Assembly (NCBI RefSeq): GCF_010111755.1
Contig: NC_088960.1
Span: 1,178,001-1,242,000 of the forward strand
Reading direction: 5' to 3'
DNA from: Nakaseomyces glabratus
Taxonomy: Eukaryota; Ascomycota; Saccharomycetes; Saccharomycetales; Saccharomycetaceae
DNA length: 64,000 nucleotides
This document shows positions 56,613 to 64,000 of this stretch, in pieces (position 1 is the first letter of the stretch; the number at the start of each line of letters is the position of its first letter). A program made the translations under genes and the position numbers. The notes below the pieces were generated by a model. The model did not search any database, was not told the origin of the DNA, and worked only from the letters and a program-made list of their open reading frames with translations.

Positions 56613-58526
56613 TAACTAGAATGGATAGCTATTTGAGAACGAATTGATAAAAATAAAATAGTTCAAATTAAATAATTTTTCTTTATGAGTAATTTTTATT
56701 TTTAAGTTTTCTTTTTTTTTTCCTGGCAAAAATTTTCTACATGAAACATATTTTTTTATAAATTTTATAGCAGCATTAGAGTCTAACACGGCAACACCCA
56801 ACTAAAGAATGTATTTCCTTACTTTATTTATTTCTTTTTATGGTTAAGAACACTTGAGCGCACATAAATGTGCTTCTAGATTAATTGTTATTCGCTTGAT
56901 CTATCTGTTTCATGGTTTGGATTTTTTTCTCGTTATTTGTCTTAGTTGCTTATCAAATGCATTCACTTTGTTATGATAATAGAATTAAAAAATCAAAGAC
57001 TAGGCATGCATAAAAATGCTTTAGTTTCATTGATTTTATTATAGTTTTAAAGCCAGTAATTTGGGTGTGTTTGATAATTTAATTACTCAATATCATAGAA
57101 CATCAAAAAAATATGCAAAGAGGCACTTTTCTTTTTATAATTTATGGAAACTGTCCATTGATATGTTTATAGTAATGCACTAGATTTTACTTCAAACAAG
57201 TAGAAAACAAAAAAGCCCACAGATTAATTATTTTGTTTTGCCTTAAAAAACTGAGGCTTTACAGTAATTGTTCTTTGAAGCATGTGGTCTATTTCATGCA
57301 GCACAGAGTTTTGCCGTTTTATTATGTTTCATGCGTAGTTCTTAATGTTCTTAAAGTATTATCACTCAAGCACTTCCATTGAAAAAGAACGCGTTGTACC
57401 AATAAAAACTAACATATTATTAGCGAGTTACTTATTAAGTTTTGGTCACAATTACCATATCTTAATATCTCTACATAGTTTTGAGTTATAGAAAAAAACT
57501 CAGAGGCATTTCTGTGTTGTAGTTTTAAACCATTTAGAGTACCCCATTTTTTATTAATTCTAAAGCACAAATTAGTAGTTTCTTCTGGAAAATAATGTTT
57601 AAAAATATATCACAGAATAATAAATATTTAGAGTAATAATTATTATTATCCACAATTTACTAACAAAAAAATTTAATTCGGTATTTGCTATGAAACTTCA
57701 GTAATGGTAAAACTCCTCTCTAGTAAATATTTATTAGATAATTATGTATGTCAATAAATTGAGCCAATGTAAGATTTCTTTTTCTAAGTGCCTATTCTTC
57801 TATCTTATTCTAAATCTCTTTTTAACAACTAATAATAGCAACAATGTAGCTAGCTTTCTTAACTTCAACCATATACTACATCCTCTTATGACAGACAATC
57901 AAATTTCAACCGCATCAATTACTAAGTTTCTAGATTTATGATAACAAAAATTGTGTGATAAATCCTAGCCTTATTGTTCTCCTTATTATACCAAAGATTG
58001 AGCTACACCTGCAAGGAACAGAAAAAAAAAGTGATTTTCTGTTCCAATTATTCAGTACTTTATAGAGGTACTATTGATTGTTCTAAGATCAAATGAATTA
58101 TTTATTTGTTTTTTATGAGTACTTAATTGTTTTGAGCAGTGAATATTAATTTAATATAACTTGCAAGAACAAACAAATCTGGAAGGACAAAATGGCGTTT
58201 GTCTGTTTGAGAAATTAAAGAGTATCATGAAGGTTGTTTTCCTTGGCAACGTGTTAGGTAAGAAATTTACGACAAACATTTATGATCAAGAAACAAATAA
58301 TGTTTTTGTGAGATATATAAGACCCACAATTACGACAGAACTTTTTTAGATGAAATGGACCTCCAATTACCTTTATATTTTTATTACGTTTAACATTTTA
58401 CTAAACCACACCAATCAAGAAAAAGCCTTTAGTTTGAGCACTTTGAACTAATAGGTTTATTTGGTAAAGTAAGCTCTTAATCAAATTTTAAAGGTTCAGA
58501 TCATTTGCCATTATCACTTATCAGCA

Positions 58527-61500
58527 ATGAGGAGAAAGCCTCCATTTACAACGTTGAAGTTGTGGTTGATTGGAGCTTTATACATTATCAGAAATGTTAC
58601 AGCTCAAGCCGTTATTCAATCTGATACCATTGTCAACGGTAACAATCCCAGCGGATATGAAAATGGTTATATTGTTTTAGGAGGTGCATATCTGGCATTC
58701 CAAGATATGAACAGTGTTCCAATGTATCAAACGGTTAGAGTCGACAAAGGTGGTGCTCTTTACTATGTTAACAATAACATGAAAGGATTCTCTATATCAT
58801 CAGCTCATGCTTTCACCGTGCCATTCGTGTTTCGTAATGAAGGAACAGTGGTAGTTGACGACAGACATAGTACATCTCCTGGTTCCTGGACAGTTAATAG
58901 TGGTACTTTTACTAATACAGGGAATATGATGTTTACATCCAGTCAAGGTGATACAATTGGAATTTATGCAAGTTCAATAACAAATACAGGCGTTATCTAT
59001 TCTAAGGGTACTAGCTCAAGCAAGCCACAACAACTCAAAATAAGTAGTGGTAATAGTTGGATCAATACAGGTACAATTTGTCTTGCAAACAGTACCTATA
59101 AGTTAAGTAAGTCCATTCAAGGTGGTGGATGTATATCAGTTGGTGAAGGGTCTGTTTTCAATATCTACAGTTATGATATGCAACAACAAACAATCTATTT
59201 ATCGCACCCTTCCTCTGTTGTATCCTTCAGTAACGGCCAGAATGTTGCTGTCCATGGTTTAGGTAATGGGAATGGGTTTTTGTACCCAGGTGCTCCTATT
59301 CAAAAGGTCACATATAACTCCTTGACAGGTATTGCAACATTCACAACTGGTATAGCAAGTTTACAACAGTTTACAGTACCTATTGGCTTAGGGTATAACC
59401 AATCTGAATTTGAAATTATCAAAAGCATTAATATACAAGGAACAAACTATAATAACTACAACTATGTTATATACAAGGGACCACCACCAAATTCAGCACC
59501 ATCGGTATGCCAGCCATGTGTGGAAATTCCTTTGTTTACCTTTAAAGTTCCTGAGGCTTATGAAACCACCAACGACATTGGATTCACAGAAACAGTATCA
59601 TTTTTCTCTACGTATAACTCTAACAACCTGCCCATGATTGGTACCACAACAATATATTCACCCCCTAATGTGTACACCTTAACAAGATATAACGAGAGCA
59701 CAACCGAAACTGATATAGTCAGCAAGGTTACTGGTGTTGATTTTAACGGTTCCCCATTTGCTTATTACACGACGATCACTGTCAAAGGAAAACAACAACC
59801 TGAAGTTGTAACCAAAACAATTACAATAACAAATGATGATGGAAGTAAAAGTACTATTACTACAGTACAAAGTAACAACGATACTATTAACTCATCTACA
59901 TCTTCAGTGCCATCTGCGTCTGTGGAAACAATTTCATCAATAGATGGTGAGGGGATGGAAGTTACCGATATCATTTCCCCAATCATTACAACAAATTCCG
60001 ATGGTAAACCAACAACAATATTTACCACCTACCCATACGATGATGGTGTAGATAAGACTGTCATATACACAAATGGTGATGCTTTACCTACTACTGTTAT
60101 AATTTCTCATATTACAACCACTGGTGCTAACGGTCAATTAACAACTATAGCCACAACTTATCCAAGACTGCCAAATGAAGGTCCAGATTACACCACAACA
60201 ACTACCAACAGTCAAGGTCAGGTTATCACTGAAATAATTTCACATATCACAACAGAAGATGAAAATGGACAGCCAACAATAATTATAACAACAATAAAAT
60301 CCTCAAAAGAAACTGATGATTACACCACTGTCGTGACCAACGCGGACGGCTCTGTCGAGACCGACATTGTCTCCCACATCACCACCACCGACTCCGACGG
60401 CAAGCCTACCACCATCGTCACCACCTTCCCAGCCCCAGCTGCCAGCGGTGCTGACTACACCACTGTCGTGACCAACGCGGACGGCTCTGTCGAGACCGAC
60501 ATTGTCTCCCACATCACCACCACCGACTCCGACGGCAAGCCTACCACCATCGTCACCACCTTCCCAGCCCCAGCTGCCAGCGGTGCTGACTACACCACTG
60601 TCGTGACCAACGCGGACGGCTCTGTCGAGACCGACATTGTCTCCCACATCACCACCACCGACTCCGACGGCAAGCCTACCACCATCGTCACCACCTTCCC
60701 AGCCCCAGCTGCCAGCGGTGCTGACTACACCACTGTCGTGACCAACGCGGACGGCTCTGTCGAGACCGACATTGTCTCCCACATCACCACCACCGACTCC
60801 GACGGCAAGCCTACCACCATCGTCACCACCTTCCCAGCCCCAGCTGCCAGCGGTGCTGACTACACCACTGTCGTGACCAACGCGGACGGCTCTGTCGAGA
60901 CCGACATTGTCTCCCACATCACCACCACCGACTCCGACGGCAAGCCTACCACCATCGTCACCACCTTCCCAGCCCCAGCTGCCAGCGGTGCTGACTACAC
61001 CACTGTCGTGACCAACGCGGACGGCTCTGTCGAGACCGACATTGTCTCCCACATCACCACCACCGACTCCGACGGCAAGCCTACCACCATCGTCACCACC
61101 TTCCCAGCCCCAGCTGCCAGCGGTGCTGACTACACCACTGTCGTGACCAACGCGGACGGCTCTGTCGAGACCGACATTGTCTCCCACATCACCACCACCG
61201 ACTCCGACGGCAAGCCTACCACCATCGTCACCACCTTCCCAGCCCCAGCTGCCAGCGGTGCTGACTACACCACTGTCGTGACCAACGCGGACGGCTCTGT
61301 CGAGACCGACATTGTCTCCCACATCACCACCACCGACTCCGACGGCAAGCCTACCACCATCGTCACCACCTTCCCAGCCCCAGCTGCCAGCGGTGCTGAC
61401 TACACCACTGTCGTGACCAACGCGGACGGCTCTGTCGAGACCGACATTGTCTCCCACATCACCACCACCGACTCCGACGGCAAGCCTACCACCATCGTCA

Positions 61501-64000
61501 CCACCTTCCCAGCCCCAGCTGCCAGCGGTGCTGACTACACCACTGTCGTGACCAACGCGGACGGCTCTGTCGAGACCGACATTGTCTCCCACATCACCAC
61601 CACCGACTCCGACGGCAAGCCTACCACCATCGTCACCACCTTCCCAGCCCCAGCTGCCAGCGGTGCTGACTACACCACTGTCGTGACCAACGCGGACGGC
61701 TCTGTCGAGACCGACATTGTCTCCCACATCACCACCACCGACTCCGACGGCAAGCCTACCACCATCGTCACCACCTTCCCAGCCCCAGCTGCCAGCGGTG
61801 CTGACTACACCACTGTCGTGACCAACGCGGACGGCTCTGTCGAGACCGACATTGTCTCCCACATCACCACCACCGACTCCGACGGCAAGCCTACCACCAT
61901 CGTCACCACCTTCCCAGCCCCAGCTGCCAGCGGTGCTGACTACACCACTGTCGTGACCAACGCGGACGGCTCTGTCGAGACCGACATTGTCTCCCACATC
62001 ACCACCACCGACTCCGACGGCAAGCCTACCACCATCGTCACCACCTTCCCAGCCCCAGCTGCCAGCGGTGCTGACTACACCACTGTCGTGACCAACGCGG
62101 ACGGCTCTGTCGAGACCGACATTGTCTCCCACATCACCACCACCGACTCCGACGGCAAGCCTACCACCATCGTCACCACCTTCCCAGCCCCAGCTGCCAG
62201 CGGTGCTGACTACACCACTGTCGTGACCAACGCGGACGGCTCTGTCGAGACCGACATTGTCTCCCACATCACCACCACCGACTCCGACGGCAAGCCTACC
62301 ACCATCGTCACCACCTTCCCAGCCCCAGCTGCCAGCGGTGCTGACTACACCACTGTCGTGACCAACGCGGACGGCTCTGTCGAGACCGACATTGTCTCCC
62401 ACATCACCACCACCGACTCCGACGGCAAGCCTACCACCATCGTCACCACCTTCCCAGCCCCAGCTGCCAGCGGTGCTGACTACACCACTGTCGTGACCAA
62501 CGCGGACGGCTCTGTCGAGACCGACATTGTCTCCCACATCACCACCACCGACTCCGACGGCAAGCCTACCACCATCGTCACCACCTTCCCAGCCCCAGCT
62601 GCCAGCGGTGCTGACTACACCACTGTCGTGACCAACGCGGACGGCTCTGTCGAGACCGACATTGTCTCCCACATCACCACCACCGACTCCGACGGCAAGC
62701 CTACCACCATCGTCACCACCTTCCCAGCCCCAGCTGCCAGCGGTGCTGACTACACCACTGTCGTGACCAACGCGGACGGCTCTGTCGAGACCGACATTGT
62801 CTCCCACATCACCACCACCGACTCCGACGGCAAGCCTACCACCATCGTCACCACCTTCCCAGCCCCAGCTGCCAGCGGTGCTGACTACACCACTGTCGTG
62901 ACCAACGCGGACGGCTCTGTCGAGACCGACATTGTCTCCCACATCACCACCACCGACTCCGACGGCAAGCCTACCACCATCGTCACCACCTTCCCAGCCC
63001 CAGCTGCCAGCGGTGCTGACTACACCACTGTCGTGACCAACGCGGACGGCTCTGTCGAGACCGACATTGTCTCCCACATCACCACCACCGACTCCGACGG
63101 CAAGCCTACCACCATCGTCACCACCTTCCCAGCCCCAGCTGCCAGCGGTGCTGACTACACCACTGTCGTGACCAACGCGGACGGCTCTGTCGAGACCGAC
63201 ATTGTCTCCCACATCACCACCACCGACTCCGACGGCAAGCCTACCACCATCGTCACCACCTTCCCAGCCCCAGCTGCCAGCGGTGCTGACTACACCACTG
63301 TCGTGACCAACGCGGACGGCTCTGTCGAGACCGACATTGTCTCCCACATCACCACCACCGACTCCGACGGCAAGCCTACCACCATCGTCACCACCTTCCC
63401 AGCCCCAGCTGCCAGCGGTGCTGACTACACCACTGTCGTGACCAACGCGGACGGCTCTGTCGAGACCGACATTGTCTCCCACATCACCACCACCGACTCC
63501 GACGGCAAGCCTACCACCATCGTCACCACCTTCCCAGCCCCAGCTGCCAGCGGTGCTGACTACACCACTGTCGTGACCAACGCGGACGGCTCTGTCGAGA
63601 CCGACATTGTCTCCCACATCACCACCACCGACTCCGACGGCAAGCCTACCACCATCGTCACCACCTTCCCAGCCCCAGCTGCCAGCGGTGCTGACTACAC
63701 AACTGTCGTGACCAACGCGGACGGCTCTGTCCAGACCGACATTGTCTCCCACATCACCACCACCGACTCCGACGGCAAGCCTACCACCATCGTAACCACT
63801 GTTCCATGCACTGTATGCTCAAGCAACGCAGACTACACCACAGTTGTCAGGAAGTCCAACGGCAGTGTTGAGACCGAAGTTGTTTCCCACATCACCACCA
63901 CCGACTCCAACGGCCAGGTTGTAACCATAACTACAACTGCTCCATGTACTGAAAACAATGGTAATGGTGACTACACGACTGTAGTGACCAACTCCAACGG
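58527..64000 (+). CDS. large Hyr1-like adhesin with Flo11-like repeats (3' end beyond window)
   Basis: Open frame of 1824 codons, the longest in the window and still open at its end. The start is firm: an in-frame TAA at 58488-58490 precedes the ATG with no other ATG between. The product begins MRRKPPFTTLKLWLIGALYI, a signal peptide cleaved near residue 26 (NVTA-QAV). A domain of about 320 residues follows, rich in NTG/NEG turns (GTFTNTGNM, ITNTGVIY, WINTGTICL), which resembles the beta-helix-type hyphally-regulated wall-protein domain. It is distant from the two AWP-like genes. Degenerate DYTT..SHITT repeats begin about residue 480. A near-perfect 45-residue array starts at 597, and after it degenerate repeats resume. 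A GPI tail is expected outside the window. Ligand unknown. Confidence 0.85.
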   Translation, partial: MRRKPPFTTLKLWLIGALYIIRNVTAQAVIQSDTIVNGNNPSGYENGYIVLGGAYLAFQDMNSVPMYQTVRVDKGGALYYVNNNMKGFSISSAHAFTVPFVFRNEGTVVVDDRHSTSPGSWTVNSGTFTNTGNMMFTSSQGDTIGIYASSITNTGVIYSKGTSSSKPQQLKISSGNSWINTGTICLANSTYKLSKSIQGGGCISVGEGSVFNIYSYDMQQQTIYLSHPSSVVSFSNGQNVAVHGLGNGNGFLYPGAPIQKVTYNSLTGIATFTTGIASLQQFTVPIGLGYNQSEFEIIKSINIQGTNYNNYNYVIYKGPPPNSAPSVCQPCVEIPLFTFKVPEAYETTNDIGFTETVSFFSTYNSNNLPMIGTTTIYSPPNVYTLTRYNESTTETDIVSKVTGVDFNGSPFAYYTTITVKGKQQPEVVTKTITITNDDGSKSTITTVQSNNDTINSSTSSVPSASVETISSIDGEGMEVTDIISPIITTNSDGKPTTIFTTYPYDDGVDKTVIYTNGDALPTTVIISHITTTGANGQLTTIATTYPRLPNEGPDYTTTTTNSQGQVITEIISHITTEDENGQPTIIITTIKSSKETDDYTTVVTNADGSVETDIVSHITTTDSDGKPTTIVTTFPAPAASGADYTTVVTNADGSVETDIVSHITTTDSDGKPTTIVTTFPAPAASGADYTTVVTNADGSVETDIVSHITTTDSDGKPTTIVTTFPAPAASGADYTTVVTNADGSVETDIVSHITTTDSDGKPTTIVTTFPAPAASGADYTTVVTNADGSVETDIVSHITTTDSDGKPTTIVTTFPAPAASGADYTTVVTNADGSVETDIVSHITTTDSDGKPTTIVTTFPAPAASGADYTTVVTNADGSVETDIVSHITTTDSDGKPTTIVTTFPAPAASGADYTTVVTNADGSVETDIVSHITTTDSDGKPTTIVTTFPAPAASGADYTTVVTNADGSVETDIVSHITTTDSDGKPTTIVTTFPAPAASGADYTTVVTNADGSVETDIVSHITTTDSDGKPTTIVTTFPAPAASGADYTTVVTNADGSVETDIVSHITTTDSDGKPTTIVTTFPAPAASGADYTTVVTNADGSVETDIVSHITTTDSDGKPTTIVTTFPAPAASGADYTTVVTNADGSVETDIVSHITTTDSDGKPTTIVTTFPAPAASGADYTTVVTNADGSVETDIVSHITTTDSDGKPTTIVTTFPAPAASGADYTTVVTNADGSVETDIVSHITTTDSDGKPTTIVTTFPAPAASGADYTTVVTNADGSVETDIVSHITTTDSDGKPTTIVTTFPAPAASGADYTTVVTNADGSVETDIVSHITTTDSDGKPTTIVTTFPAPAASGADYTTVVTNADGSVETDIVSHITTTDSDGKPTTIVTTFPAPAASGADYTTVVTNADGSVETDIVSHITTTDSDGKPTTIVTTFPAPAASGADYTTVVTNADGSVETDIVSHITTTDSDGKPTTIVTTFPAPAASGADYTTVVTNADGSVETDIVSHITTTDSDGKPTTIVTTFPAPAASGADYTTVVTNADGSVETDIVSHITTTDSDGKPTTIVTTFPAPAASGADYTTVVTNADGSVETDIVSHITTTDSDGKPTTIVTTFPAPAASGADYTTVVTNADGSVETDIVSHITTTDSDGKPTTIVTTFPAPAASGADYTTVVTNADGSVETDIVSHITTTDSDGKPTTIVTTFPAPAASGADYTTVVTNADGSVQTDIVSHITTTDSDGKPTTIVTTVPCTVCSSNADYTTVVRKSNGSVETEVVSHITTTDSNGQVVTITTTAPCTENNGNGDYTTVVTNSN
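60316..63825 (+). repeat. 135-bp (45-residue) tandem array, about 26 copies
   Basis: Units begin with the DYTTVVTNADGS-coding segment at 60316, 60451 and every 135 bp up to 63691, so 26 copies in all. Inner copies appear identical, with no base changes found by eye. The last (63691) has changes at 63701 and 63731 and diverges at its end to a Cys-containing linker. Each unit carries VETDIVSHITTTDSDGKPTT, a flocculin-type Thr-rich repeat. It is strongly GC-rich compared with the rest of the region. Confidence 0.95.

Larger units (their letters stand above)
47451..58526. other. 11.1 kb gene desert between EPA-type gene and terminal adhesin
   Basis: Very AT-rich with dense stop codons. ORFs are all under about 95 codons, several start at TTG, and none is recognisable. 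It holds a 19-bp tandem repeat at 54548-54600 and a purine-only minisatellite near 56429-56612. I could not recognise relics of adhesins, Ty elements or tRNAs by eye. The right end should carry the promoter of the gene at 58527. Confidence 0.6.

Noticed and set aside
56429..56647. Lys-rich 72-codon ORF in the purine tract
   Set aside because: Any purine-only minisatellite reads as Lys/Arg/Glu, so its open frame is not evidence of a gene.
60303..63752. 1149-codon minus-strand ORF over the repeat array
   Set aside because: It is the reverse of a 45-residue coding repeat whose sense frame has a signal peptide, wall-protein domain and matching degenerate repeats on both sides. The antisense product has no start context or domain.
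60316..63825. Regular repeats considered as a CRISPR-like array
   Set aside because: There are no unique spacers; the whole 135-bp unit repeats in frame inside a protein gene of a yeast.

Overview
The window looks like the end of a chromosome arm from a Saccharomycetaceae yeast, most likely Nakaseomyces glabratus (Candida glabrata) or a very close relative. The genes are compact and intron-free, and their proteins are close relatives of Saccharomyces cerevisiae proteins. CTG reads as leucine at a conserved site (TOP1, codon at 3347), so this is not a CTG-serine Candida. Gene order MIX17-MVP1-TAF4-PLB2-PLB1, followed by RRN11/VPS71/CAT2 and then RML2/VMA8, recalls S. cerevisiae segments around YMR002-YMR008, YML041-YML043 and YEL050-YEL051. 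A tandem PLB2/PLB1 pair followed by AWP- and EPA-type adhesins fits what I remember of the right end of C. glabrata chromosome J. That placement is inference from memory, not a search.

Region 1 (1-27458) is a housekeeping block. It holds DNA topoisomerase I, a twin CX9C mitochondrial protein, a PX-BAR sorting nexin, TFIID subunit TAF4, two tandem GPI-anchored phospholipases B, RNA polymerase I core factor subunit RRN11, SWR1-complex subunit VPS71, carnitine acetyltransferase CAT2, mitochondrial ribosomal protein L2 (RML2) and V-ATPase subunit D (VMA8). A tandem pair of Rap1-type sites lies upstream of MIX17.

Region 2 (28135-64000) is a subtelomeric adhesin cluster. It has two tandem paralogous AWP/Hyr1-type wall proteins on the minus strand, an EPA-type PA14 lectin adhesin on the plus strand, and a large plus-strand Hyr1-like adhesin that runs off the window. 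Very gene-poor, AT-rich stretches of about 7.3 kb and 11.1 kb separate them. All four proteins have a signal peptide, an N-terminal ligand-type domain and long Ser/Thr- or Pro-rich tandem repeats; the three complete ones also end in a GPI signal.

The most striking structures are: a 633-bp block that appears identical in the two AWP-like genes; an array of about 26 near-identical 135-bp (45-residue) units in the terminal adhesin, GC-rich in an AT-rich setting; an 18-copy PSPRPDPQ spacer in the EPA-type protein; and a purine-only minisatellite in the desert. No tRNA, rRNA, transposon, CRISPR or telomere repeat was recognised.
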